62,816 nucleotides of DNA from Kiritimatiellia bacterium (GTDB lineage Bacteria > Verrucomicrobiota > Kiritimatiellia > RFP12 > UBA1067), in the NCBI GenBank assembly GCA_017520845.1, contig JAFXEU010000102.1, positions 1 through 62,816 on the forward strand, read 5' to 3'. Each line of letters starts with the position of its first letter. Position 1 is the stretch's first letter. The notes below the pieces were generated by a model that was given only the letters and a program-made list of their open reading frames with translations, did no database searches and was not told the DNA's origin. Below, one piece after another: positions 7,310 to 15,243 of this stretch. The translations under genes and the position numbers were made by a program.

Positions 7310-10300
7310 TTACAGGTCTTTATCGTCTACCGTCTTCATGACGGCGGTGGCATACTTCGCCTCGTCGGAAGCGGGCACCGCTTCTTCGGGAACGGTTACT
7401 ACATAAACATCCTTAAGTTTAAAGTTATCGTGAATCTCAACCATTTCCTTCGGATTGATCTGCTTGCGCGCCGCGCCGAACATAACAGCCTTGACCTTGA
7501 ACTTTCTGCCCTCTTCGCGAAGCTCCTTCGGGAAGTCGGCCTCGATCGTATGCCAGCCGTGGAAGCACTGGTAACTGCGGTACGTGTCGAACGCGCTCGC
7601 GTGAATCTTGCCGTTCTCGTCCTCAAACGTGACAGAGAGTTTAGAGAACGAAGAGTTGCCGTAAAGTCTAACGGCGAGACGGGTGCCGGGCTTATACGTT
7701 ATATACGGAACCGACTTCTTGAATTCGACACCCCCGTGTTCCCAGGCTACTTCAGGAATAACGCCGCTTACATTGCCGTAGCGAGAATCGACGAAGTTCT
7801 TATCGAGCTTCGCCACGAGCACATCGCCGAGCTGAGAATCTTTTTCCATGGAGATATCGAACTTCCCGAGATAGACGGGTGAATCATAAGCGCGGCTTAA
7901 CTTAGGCGGATTCGTAATAGATGAAACGAATGAATTCTCCGTCGTACAATCAAAAACCTTTTCGTATCTTCGTCCCGCGAGGCCTTGCTGGAAGTGGCGG
8001 TCGATTTTCGCGCCTTCCATCTTCTCCGTAGAAACGATGTAGCAGGGAGATGATCCGATGTCGATTTCGCCGCTCTCCGCTAGAGATGACTCGCGTCCCC
8101 AGATATCGTAGACCTTTATCTTGGCGCCGGCGGGAAACTTAACTTCAGCGGTCGCGCCGAAAAGTGGCGTCCAAAGCGCATACGCAAAGTCGGGCGTTTT
8201 ACGCTTACGCCTAAACTCCGCGATATACGAGCAGTTTTCGCCCGAATCGACCATCCGCAAAAACTCGGGGCAATCGAGAACGCGCGTTAAAACCGCGAGC
8301 GCCGTATACATTCTCTTAGGGTATGAATATGGATAGAACTTACACTGACCTGCCGCTCCCCAGTTCGTATCGTAGTACGCGTCGTTCGCGTCCTCAAGGT
8401 GCCCCGTCGAAATGATGTCGCAGCCCCAGATAAGGCAGATCAAATAATCGCGGACCGAGAAATCGGCAACCTGCATGATCTTGTCGCGCGACCAGGTGCG
8501 CTGAACGGTGCGCTCCGGGCGGAACACGAATTCGTTGCAGGCGTTGAGCGTAAAGTTCGTATAACCGAAAACGCGCCCCGTCTCGCGAAGAGCCCAGAGC
8601 ATTCCGGGAGACTCACGGTTAGAATTAAGTTCAGGCATCGCCTGAAAGCCCTTGGATTCGATACCGAGCTGATCGACGAGCGAAAGATCAAAGCCGTTAC
8701 TGATAAGCGCGGCGATTTTCTCGGAAGACGACGAGCCGTTGCCGATCATAATGCGCTTACCGGGAAATTCCTTTCGCATGCGCTTACAGAATTCCGTGCA
8801 GAAGAACACTTCCCAGCGGGCTCTGACCTCCTGACTCTTATCGAAATCGCCGGGATTATCAAAATCCCAACCGCGATATTCGCCGCGCACAGCCGGTCTT
8901 TCGCGAGCGACTTCGTAAGCGAGGTCTCTGCCGCCCTGTTCGTGGAGAAGCTGAATGACATTACAATGAGGGAACTTCTCAAACGCTTCGCGGACTTTCT
9001 CCACACCGCGGTCAAATTTTTTAACGAGTTCGTCATACGTTTTAGTCGGGCGTCCTGAATTATATGGAAGCTGCTGATAAATCGAGCTCATGGTAATCTT
9101 CCAAGGCTTACCTTCCTCTTCGCTCTTGACGTGGAGCGACTGACCCCATGTTTTACGGTAGCCGGCCTTTCGCATAATATCAAGCTGCTCAATCGGATTA
9201 GGGTTAGCGCCATGATAACCGTTCAAAAGCGACCAACCGGCGTACGGAGACTCGTAACCTGCCTCGCGGTCATCAGGAGCAAGAACGGTAAACGCCGCTT
9301 CGTGCTGGGCGAGAACGTAACCAGAAGCATCCTTAAACTTATAGAACATGGCGTACCAGCCAACTCCAAAATCAGTAAGAACGATCGGAATATCAAGCTT
9401 CTCGCCGTTCTTAGCTAAATTAAATTTCTTCGACCACTTTTTAAGAGTCTTAAAATATGGATCAGTGATTTCAATTTCGAAAGTACCTTCGGCATCGTCG
9501 TCCTCAGCGACAATCTCTACGGAGCACTTCTGTTCATCCGTACCCTGCTCGAAAATATTGCCGCGCACTGGATTTACGACTTTGAACGAGAATGGAGCTT
9601 CCTGGAGAGTCGCGCCAAAAATCTGAACCGAAGTCAACTTATTCCATTTTCTGCCGCCATCACCTACGAAATCAAAGTCGAGCGAAAACTTATTCATAAA
9701 GCGCGAGCCGAGCTTAGTGGGATCTAGCGTAAGTCTAACGAGATAAAGCGGAGTCTTAACGAGCTTACCTTCTTTATTCACATACTCAAGTTCTCCAATC
9801 ACTTTTTTATTAGGTGACGCCTCATCGAGCCTGTCTTTCGAAACGTTGATGTTGCCCTGGCTGCATCCTCTGCCAAGCTTTGCGAGTTGAACGCCGAGAA
9901 TAGGTTCGCGGTCCTCCATCGGGATATCGGCGCAGACGACCCACGCATAAAGCCAGCTCTTGCACGGAACTACCCAATGCATATATTCCGGACCAGTCTG
10001 ATAACGCGTACGCGCAAAAATAGGATCCCACACAAGATCTCGGTGAGGAGTCGTCTGACGAATCTTCGACTGATCTACTGAATTTTCGGGCTTCCAAACG
10101 TCGATTAGAATATTGTCGAACTTCTTTATGCCCGAGCCTATCGAGAGTTTAGCACCTTTCGCGAGGAGCGGATGAGGACGCGCAGGATCGAGAACGGGGA
10201 GAGAAAACATGCCTAACTTGGAAAGGACTTCAACAGTTCCCTTTTTTACGATCGTCATATTCGTACTGCGCACATCTACAACGGGATTGACGCCGGGGAG

Positions 10301-10816
10301 ACTCCCGACTAAAGATCCGTCGATAAATACAAGAGTGCGATTCTCGTCGTGATCGGGGAGAAACCGGAATGTATAGGCGCGATCTAAACCGGTAGCGTAC
10401 ATCTTGCGCCATTCGCCCATAAATTTAAGAACGTCCTTAGGCGGATAAAGACCGTAACCGGAATGAAAGTAAGGAAGGTGCGAATAGTCAATATTCTTCT
10501 CGATACCGTCACCCGTAATCCAAACGAAACAATCCTTATATAAAGTCCGTTTAGGAAGTTTATCCGTCAGGCCGCGCCTGACTAGATTCATTCGAGCTGA
10601 ATACGATATGTACCTGTCTTCATAAGCCTGAACGCCACCCTTATGAGGACCTGCGTTAGGATAGCGGATCTTATAAGAGGCATCATTCGCGTCAGCGCGC
10701 GAAGCAGTAAATTCGCCCAAACCTTTAACGACCGCCTCAAACGCCGTCTCCGCAAAAGCGGAAACATTAAAGGCCAAAGCGACAAAGAAGAAGATCGGTA
10801 AATTTCGCATACTCAT
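7310..10816 (-). CDS. Very large secreted protein of unknown function, possible glycoside hydrolase
   Basis: I do not recognise a named family. The protein is about 1168 residues from the ATG at 10816 (an upstream TTG at 10831 would add five residues). It begins with a clear signal peptide ending near NVSAFAE. The first ~520 residues look beta-rich. Residues about 550-920 read like a TIM barrel, with acidic residues at barrel-strand-like positions (Glu in VIQLLHEQGG, Glu in VDQLGIESKG), which suggests a retaining glycosidase. A beta-rich C-terminal third resembles a carbohydrate-binding module. It sits next to GH78-like and GH2 genes and shares their strand and spacing, so a role in glycan breakdown is likely but inferred. 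No Shine-Dalgarno is visible. Confidence 0.75.
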   Translation of the reverse strand: MSMRNLPIFFFVALAFNVSAFAETAFEAVVKGLGEFTASRADANDASYKIRYPNAGPHKGGVQAYEDRYISYSARMNLVRRGLTDKLPKRTLYKDCFVWITGDGIEKNIDYSHLPYFHSGYGLYPPKDVLKFMGEWRKMYATGLDRAYTFRFLPDHDENRTLVFIDGSLVGSLPGVNPVVDVRSTNMTIVKKGTVEVLSKLGMFSLPVLDPARPHPLLAKGAKLSIGSGIKKFDNILIDVWKPENSVDQSKIRQTTPHRDLVWDPIFARTRYQTGPEYMHWVVPCKSWLYAWVVCADIPMEDREPILGVQLAKLGRGCSQGNINVSKDRLDEASPNKKVIGELEYVNKEGKLVKTPLYLVRLTLDPTKLGSRFMNKFSLDFDFVGDGGRKWNKLTSVQIFGATLQEAPFSFKVVNPVRGNIFEQGTDEQKCSVEIVAEDDDAEGTFEIEITDPYFKTLKKWSKKFNLAKNGEKLDIPIVLTDFGVGWYAMFYKFKDASGYVLAQHEAAFTVLAPDDREAGYESPYAGWSLLNGYHGANPNPIEQLDIMRKAGYRKTWGQSLHVKSEEEGKPWKITMSSIYQQLPYNSGRPTKTYDELVKKFDRGVEKVREAFEKFPHCNVIQLLHEQGGRDLAYEVARERPAVRGEYRGWDFDNPGDFDKSQEVRARWEVFFCTEFCKRMRKEFPGKRIMIGNGSSSSEKIAALISNGFDLSLVDQLGIESKGFQAMPELNSNRESPGMLWALRETGRVFGYTNFTLNACNEFVFRPERTVQRTWSRDKIMQVADFSVRDYLICLIWGCDIISTGHLEDANDAYYDTNWGAAGQCKFYPYSYPKRMYTALAVLTRVLDCPEFLRMVDSGENCSYIAEFRRKRKTPDFAYALWTPLFGATAEVKFPAGAKIKVYDIWGRESSLAESGEIDIGSSPCYIVSTEKMEGAKIDRHFQQGLAGRRYEKVFDCTTENSFVSSITNPPKLSRAYDSPVYLGKFDISMEKDSQLGDVLVAKLDKNFVDSRYGNVSGVIPEVAWEHGGVEFKKSVPYITYKPGTRLAVRLYGNSSFSKLSVTFEDENGKIHASAFDTYRSYQCFHGWHTIEADFPKELREEGRKFKVKAVMFGAARKQINPKEMVEIHDNFKLKDVYVVTVPEEAVPASDEAKYATAVMKTVDDKDL

Positions 10817-10854
10817 AACAAATTTATTCAACTAATTTTTGACGCAGCGCGTCT

Positions 10855-10884
10855 GTTCTAAAAACGTCACGCATCAGATGTCAA
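10855..10884 (-). promoter_or_regulatory. Candidate promoter of the large secreted protein gene
   Basis: A perfect -35 TTGACA (10879-10884) is followed after 18 nt by TAGAAC (10855-10860; four of six matches). The predicted start is about 30 nt before the ATG at 10816. The -10 is weak, so confidence is moderate. Confidence 0.45.
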
Positions 10885-10891
10885 ACACACT

Positions 10892-10923
10892 TTACCGTCG
10901 CATTTTGCAAAATGCGGCGGTAA
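10892..10923. terminator. Long perfect hairpin between the large gene and the small membrane protein gene
   Basis: TTACCG and CGGTAA arms enclose CGCATTTTGCAAAATGCG, giving a roughly 15-bp inverted repeat with a single mismatch. It lies just after the stop of the 73-codon gene and upstream of the TTGACA of the next gene. There is no T-run on either side, so it is either a factor-independent terminator of an unusual type, an mRNA-stabilising hairpin or a protein-binding palindrome. Confidence 0.5.
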
Positions 10924-10927
10924 CCAT

Positions 10928-11149
10928 CTACCGATAAACAAACTTGCCTTTATAAATCATACACCGTCCAAATTCCGCTGAAGCCATTTTCTCTTCTCGT
11001 TTCCTGGCCCGCTTCGCTTTAATCTTATCAATCTTGGTACGAATCATATAATACAAAGTCATACATATAATTCCGATAACGGCAAAAACAACCGTTACCA
11101 TAAACAAGGCAACGATAAAATCAATAACACCTTCAGTTTTCTTCTTCAT
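10928..11149 (-). CDS. Small single-pass membrane protein, unknown function
   Basis: The 73-residue product starts with MKKKTEG, then has one hydrophobic segment (about residues 9-34) and a strongly basic cytoplasmic stretch (KIDKIKAKRARKREEK). AAAGGA lies 8-9 nt before the ATG and an extended -10 lies about 90 nt upstream, both of which support a real gene. No family was recognised. Its neighbours are unrelated: a large secreted protein downstream and a divergent His-rich exported protein upstream. Confidence 0.65.
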   Translation of the reverse strand: MKKKTEGVIDFIVALFMVTVVFAVIGIICMTLYYMIRTKIDKIKAKRARKREEKMASAEFGRCMIYKGKFVYR

Positions 11150-11474
11150 CGTTTAAGTCCTTTCTGTCTCTGAAGTGCAGCTTGCCGTTATCACCTTTAG
11201 GGACAGTCCCCATTGATATCAATTCACATCACAAGATATTATATCATAAAAAGCATCCCATTCCGTTCGCTTTGCTCACTCACGAAGTAAAATAAAAGCG
11301 CGGCAATTCCATTATACCACATATCCATAGTTACCTCCTTTTGGTTGTCAATATAATGCCGTAAATAAGATATAAAAACAAGTCTGTCAGAAAATTAAAG
11401 AATCGCTTCCTACACCTAATGTAAGCGGCAAGAAGGTCCGCATGAAACAATAAAGAAGAAAGTGAAGGTGTGAT
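11150..11474. other. Repeat-rich divergent regulatory region
   Basis: This 325-nt gap separates two divergent small genes. From left to right it holds the 73-codon gene's ribosome-binding site; a GGGACAGTCCC palindrome (11200-11211) that would lie within that gene's 5' leader; the extended -10 TGATATAAT (11238-11246, minus strand); and a third copy of the GCCGCGCTTTTATTTTAC element (11286-11303), here 42 nt rather than 12 nt from the -10. A plus-strand TATAAT (11352-11357) may serve the His-rich gene, although its -35 is not convincing. Confidence 0.5.
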
Positions 11475-11819
11475 ATGAACAAGACACTCAAAACATTGAT
11501 GGTTGCGGCTCTCGCCTGCATTACTCTCTGCGGTACGGCTGTTGCAGCTCCTCGCGGCGGTCGTGACAACGGTCGCGCTCCCGCCCCTAAACATCAAACG
11601 GTAAAACATCAAAAAGCCCCTCAGAGGCATGTTGCTAAGGCGAAGCCCGCCCCTAAAAAACACCATGTTGCTCCTAAAAAGCATCATCCTCCCAAACATC
11701 ACGCCCCTGTTCGCACTATCCATCATGTCGAACACCACCACTGCGACGATAACAACGGCTGGGTAACTCTCGGTGGTGCCCTTCTCGGCGGACTTCTTGG
11801 CGGTCTTATCGGCGGCTAA
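11475..11819 (+). CDS. Exported histidine-rich protein with C-terminal glycine-zipper
   Basis: The 114-residue product has a clean signal peptide ending at AVAAP (about residue 25). It continues with a region very rich in His, Lys and Pro (many KHH and HHxP units, about residues 38-92), then HHHCDDNN and a short hydrophobic glycine zipper (GGALLGGLLGGLIGG) at the C-terminus. GAAGGTG lies about 6 nt before the ATG. His-rich exported proteins often bind nickel, zinc, cobalt or copper, and the zipper would insert into or associate with a membrane. It is one of only two clear plus-strand genes in the window. The metal-binding role is inferred from composition; no named family was recognised. Confidence 0.7.
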   Translation: MNKTLKTLMVAALACITLCGTAVAAPRGGRDNGRAPAPKHQTVKHQKAPQRHVAKAKPAPKKHHVAPKKHHPPKHHAPVRTIHHVEHHHCDDNNGWVTLGGALLGGLLGGLIGG

Positions 11820-11844
11820 TAAAAATACGAAATAAATTATCGCC

Positions 11845-11865
11845 AAAGGGGACTGTCCCCCTCAC
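11845..11865. repeat. GGGGACTGTCCCC palindromic repeat after the His-rich gene
   Basis: The sequence AAAGGGGACTGTCCCCCTCA contains a perfect 13-base palindrome centred on T. It lies between two convergent genes (the His-rich gene and the DUF192 gene), where it could act as a bidirectional hairpin terminator. It belongs to the dispersed set also seen at about 5402, 7284, 11200, 29764 and 29847. Confidence 0.75.
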
Positions 11866-11869
11866 TATA

Positions 11870-12154
11870 CTACCCCTTCGACCTTATCTCAAGAACCTTT
11901 ACGGCCTTAAATCCGCCCCAGATGAAAAAGCGCCAGGGGCGGATGTTTTTAACCGTCTTTACAACTTTATCGTTCTTATCGAGAAATATGGCGTCTATGG
12001 GAAAACTCATGAAGCATGTGTGAATCGCGTTGCATTTCAGTATGAGCATTCCCTCGTCTGACGGCAAATCTTTAGTGCCGATAAGGCCTCGTATGCGCTC
12101 GAAAAGCTTTCGCGCCACTTTAGCCTTATAGCCTAAAATCTCTACCGTTTCCAT
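11870..12154 (-). CDS. DUF192 family protein
   Basis: The 94-residue protein matches the DUF192 pattern: FERIRGLIG near the start, DEGMLIL in the middle, CFMSFPIDAIFLDKND (the family's x-M-x-F-x-IDxxFLD motif), and VKVLEI at the end. DUF192 proteins are small beta-rich proteins of unsettled function, often exported; this one lacks a signal peptide and is shorter than many members. It is the last gene of the pilB-pilT-pilB unit, 3 nt after a small membrane protein gene. Confidence 0.85.
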   Translation of the reverse strand: METVEILGYKAKVARKLFERIRGLIGTKDLPSDEGMLILKCNAIHTCFMSFPIDAIFLDKNDKVVKTVKNIRPWRFFIWGGFKAVKVLEIRSKG

Positions 12155-12157
12155 CGC

Positions 12158-12394
12158 TTAAAAAACAGCGACCGCAACCGCCAGGAGCGCAACAAGAAAA
12201 GCAAAAAACCTGCGGCGCGGCGAAACCGTCGCGTCCGTCGACTTATCGGGTGCCAAACCCTGATCCTTGCGCATTATCTTTTTAAGCCCCCTTAGCGCGA
12301 GCGGCAATCGCCCGGGCGGAGTCGCGAGCGCAGCCGAAACGCACAACAGCGCAATAACCGCGGCGACTCTGAGACCTTGGAGGAAAAGTTCCAT
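12158..12394 (-). CDS. Small two-segment membrane protein, unknown
   Basis: The 78-residue product starts with ATG at 12394, only 4 nt after the stop of the upstream ATPase gene. It has two hydrophobic segments, about residues 5-25 and 63-78, separated by a basic loop. No clear Shine-Dalgarno is present, so expression is probably coupled to the pilB-type gene. No family was recognised. A role at the pilus or secretion platform is a guess from position only. Confidence 0.55.
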   Translation of the reverse strand: MELFLQGLRVAAVIALLCVSAALATPPGRLPLALRGLKKIMRKDQGLAPDKSTDATVSPRRRFFAFLVALLAVAVAVF

Positions 12395-12398
12395 CTTA

Positions 12399-14087
12399 TT
12401 ATGTATAGCGCAGCACTTCGTCGACGGTCGTGTAGCCGTCGAGAATCGACTGGATGCCGTGCTCGCGCATCGTACGCATACCGAGCTCACGCGCCTTTTC
12501 GCGCAGAATAAGCGTCGGCGCGCGCGTGTTGATAAGCTCACGGAGCGGGTTGGAGATTCTCAAGTATTCGACAACCGCCTTACGACCCTTGTAACCGGTG
12601 CCGTTGCAGACTTTGCAGCCCGCGCCGTAATAGAAAGGACGCCCGCCGATCTGATCGCGCGTCATTTCGATGCGCTCTAAGGTCTCGTCGTCCGGCTCGT
12701 ACGCCTGGCGGCATTCGCGGCAGCACGTTCTCACGAGACGCTGACCTAAGACACCCTCCAAAGTCGACGAGAGAAGATACGGCGCGACGTTCATATCGAC
12801 AAAGCGCGTCACCGCGCCCGCGGCGTCGTTGGTATGCAATGTCGAGAATACGAAGTGACCCGTCAAGGCCGCCTGAATAGCGATTTCGGCGGTCTCGAGG
12901 TCACGGATTTCTCCGATCATCATAACGTCGGGGTCCTGACGCAGGAACGCACGAAGCACTTTCGCGAAGGTATTGCCGACCTTCGGATCGATCGGCACCT
13001 GGACGATTCCGTCGACGTTATATTCGACAGGTTCCTCGGCCGTAAGAAGCTTCGTGTCGATCTGGTTGATGCGGCGGAGAATCGAGTAAAGCGTCGTCGT
13101 CTTACCGGAACCCGTAGGGCCGGTCACGATAAAGATTCCGTTGGGCTTTTCGACATCCATCGTGATCTGCTCGTACACGTCTTCGGGAAGACCGACGTTC
13201 TCAAGGTCGAGCGAAGTCGCCGACTGGTCGAGAATACGCATTACGACAGACTCGCCGTGGGCCGTGGGGAGGCACGATACACGAAGGTCTACGGGTTTGC
13301 CCGCTACCGTAAGCGCGATACGGCCGTCCTGAGGAATGCGACGTTCAGAAATATTAAGGTTAGAAAGAATCTTGATACGCGAAATGATCGCGGGAGCCAT
13401 CTTGACGTCGGGGGCCTTCATCTCGTAAAGAGCGCCGTCGACGCGGTAACGGATTTTGAAATCGTTTTCAAAGGGCTCGATATGAATATCGGATGCGCGG
13501 TCGACTACGCCCTGGTAAAGAACGAGATTTACAAAACGGATGATCGCCGAGGAATTAGCCGCCGACTCAATGGACGCGATATCGTCGGAATTAGCCCCCA
13601 TCGCATCTTCGTCGCTCATACCCTCGCCGAGCGATTTGATCATGTCGGCTACGGAATCGTTGGAATCGCCGTAATACTGGGCGATGCGGTCCATAACGTC
13701 TTTCTCGCGCGCGAAGACGAACCGGACCTCCTTCGAAAGCGTAAAGAGCATTTCGTCGGAAATGCGCGGGTCGACGAGATCGAACGTCGCGAGCGTAACC
13801 GACATATCGTCGGCCGCGACAGGAAACACGTTATACATTCGGGCGGTCGACGCGGGGATCGCCTCGGTGACCTCGGTCTCGATCGTCATCGCTCCGAGGT
13901 CGATGGCCTCGGTATCTTCGTTAGCGGCCATACACGCCAGGAGATCGTCTTCGGTGATGATCTCCTGGTCGATCACGAGCTGGCGGACGCTCTTCGCCTC
14001 GGTTTTCGCGAGATCCTGAAGATCAGCGGCGCCGTCCTCGTCGATGTAACCGTTGTTGACAAGTATCTGGAGAATCGGGTCGAGCAT
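12399..14087 (-). CDS. pilB: PilB/GspE-family assembly ATPase (copy 1)
   Basis: The 562-residue hexameric ATPase drives extension of type IV pili or a type II secretion pseudopilus. An N-terminal MshEN/GspE-N domain (about 1-140) is followed by the catalytic half: Walker A GPTGSGKT at 323-330, an Asp box around DIHIEP (201-205), Walker B MMIGEIRD near 389-396 and a His box (STLHTNDAAGA). A zinc-binding cysteine cluster near 455-494 (CCREC and CKVC) is typical of GspE/PilB. It follows pilT by 3 nt. Two PilB-like genes flank pilT; which one is for pili and which for secretion cannot be told from sequence. Confidence 0.93.
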   Translation of the reverse strand: MLDPILQILVNNGYIDEDGAADLQDLAKTEAKSVRQLVIDQEIITEDDLLACMAANEDTEAIDLGAMTIETEVTEAIPASTARMYNVFPVAADDMSVTLATFDLVDPRISDEMLFTLSKEVRFVFAREKDVMDRIAQYYGDSNDSVADMIKSLGEGMSDEDAMGANSDDIASIESAANSSAIIRFVNLVLYQGVVDRASDIHIEPFENDFKIRYRVDGALYEMKAPDVKMAPAIISRIKILSNLNISERRIPQDGRIALTVAGKPVDLRVSCLPTAHGESVVMRILDQSATSLDLENVGLPEDVYEQITMDVEKPNGIFIVTGPTGSGKTTTLYSILRRINQIDTKLLTAEEPVEYNVDGIVQVPIDPKVGNTFAKVLRAFLRQDPDVMMIGEIRDLETAEIAIQAALTGHFVFSTLHTNDAAGAVTRFVDMNVAPYLLSSTLEGVLGQRLVRTCCRECRQAYEPDDETLERIEMTRDQIGGRPFYYGAGCKVCNGTGYKGRKAVVEYLRISNPLRELINTRAPTLILREKARELGMRTMREHGIQSILDGYTTVDEVLRYT

Positions 14088-14090
14088 CGC

Positions 14091-15176
14091 TTAAGCTCCC
14101 ATTTCCTCTTTGAGCTTCTGGACCACGCTGTCGGGATCCTGAGACTTCGTGATAAGTTCCTCGTAAGAGATATATCCGTTCTTGTAATGATCGAGAAGAC
14201 ACGCGTCGAGCGTCATCATGCCGAACTTCGCGCCCGTCTGAAGATCGGACTTGATCATGTTTGTCTTATTGTCGCGGATACGGCTTCTGATGGCGTCTGT
14301 CGACGTCATGATCTCGAACGCGGCGATACGGCCGTGAACCTCGCCGTTCTCGTCGAGTTTAGGAAGGAGAATCTGGGAGATTACCGCCTGAAGACCGGCG
14401 GCGAGCTGGGTTCTCACCTGCTCCTGTTGATTCGTCGGGAACGCGTCTACGATACGGTCGACCGTCTCGGCGGCACCGGTCGTATGAAGCGTACCGAAAA
14501 CGAGATGGCCCGTTTCAGCCGCGGTGATCGCCGCGCCGATAGTCTCCAAGTCGCGCATTTCACCGACGAGAATAACATCGGGGTCCTGACGCAGAGCGCG
14601 GCGGATCGCCTCGGCGAAGCTCGGCACGTCGTCGCCGACTTCGCGCTGAGTGATGAGCGACTTTGCGGAATTGTGGTAGAATTCGATAGGATCTTCAATC
14701 GTGATGATGTGAACGCCGCGCTCGTGGTTGATGACGTCTAGCATCGAGGCGAGCGTCGTCGACTTACCCGAGCCCGTAGGACCGGTTACGAGAATAAGGC
14801 CGCGCGGCTTGAAAAGAAGCTCTTTAACGACCGGAGGAAGGCCCAGCTGCTCCATCGTCAGAAGTTTAGAGGGAATCTGACGCAAGACCATACCGTAACG
14901 TTTACGCTCCTTAAATACGGACACACGGAAACGAGTTCCGTCGGGATGGGCGAGAGCGAAGTCGGCGCCGCCGTTGCGCTCAACCTCCTCCATCTGCTTC
15001 TCGGTCGAAACCTCCTTGCAGAGCCGATACGTATCCTCTTCGCTCAACGCCTCGTCGGCAAGCGGAAGAAGCTCTCCGTGAACGCGGAGCTCCGGCGGCA
15101 TGTACGCGCGGATGTGAAGGTCGCTGCCGCCTTCATCAATCGTAGCCTGCAAAAGTTCATTCATCGTAATGTCCAT
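14091..15176 (-). CDS. pilT: Type IV pilus retraction ATPase
   Basis: The 361-residue protein is a PilT-type ATPase that powers pilus depolymerisation and twitching. It lacks the N-terminal MshEN domain and zinc cysteines of PilB, as expected. Walker A GPTGSGKS is at 132-139, Walker B is ILVGEMRDLET, the His box is FGTLHTTGA, and AGLQAVISQ is the PilT C-terminal helix motif. AAGGAGA is correctly spaced before the ATG. The gene lies between two PilB-type ATPases in one transcription unit and is separated from the upstream one by a heptad-repeat spacer. Confidence 0.94.
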   Translation of the reverse strand: MDITMNELLQATIDEGGSDLHIRAYMPPELRVHGELLPLADEALSEEDTYRLCKEVSTEKQMEEVERNGGADFALAHPDGTRFRVSVFKERKRYGMVLRQIPSKLLTMEQLGLPPVVKELLFKPRGLILVTGPTGSGKSTTLASMLDVINHERGVHIITIEDPIEFYHNSAKSLITQREVGDDVPSFAEAIRRALRQDPDVILVGEMRDLETIGAAITAAETGHLVFGTLHTTGAAETVDRIVDAFPTNQQEQVRTQLAAGLQAVISQILLPKLDENGEVHGRIAAFEIMTSTDAIRSRIRDNKTNMIKSDLQTGAKFGMMTLDACLLDHYKNGYISYEELITKSQDPDSVVQKLKEEMGA

Positions 15177-15201
15177 TTAAATTCTCCTTAACTTCTCTTT
15201 A

Positions 15202-15243
15202 CTGATCACTAACTACTGACTCCTAACCCCTGACTGCTAATCA
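15202..15243. repeat. Heptanucleotide tandem repeat (CTRAYYN)x6 between pilB and pilT
   Basis: Six consecutive 7-base units read CTGATCA, CTAACTA, CTGACTC, CTAACCC, CTGACTG and CTAATCA. The last unit overlaps the stop codon of the upstream ATPase gene. The units alternate CTGA and CTAA at their start. Almost the whole 60-nt intergenic gap is made of this array, apart from pilT's ribosome-binding site. Confidence 0.8.

Noticed and set aside
11331..11846. A minus-strand open frame over the His-rich gene
   Set aside because: It has no ribosome-binding site and a composition that mirrors the plus-strand gene, which has a signal peptide and a ribosome-binding site.
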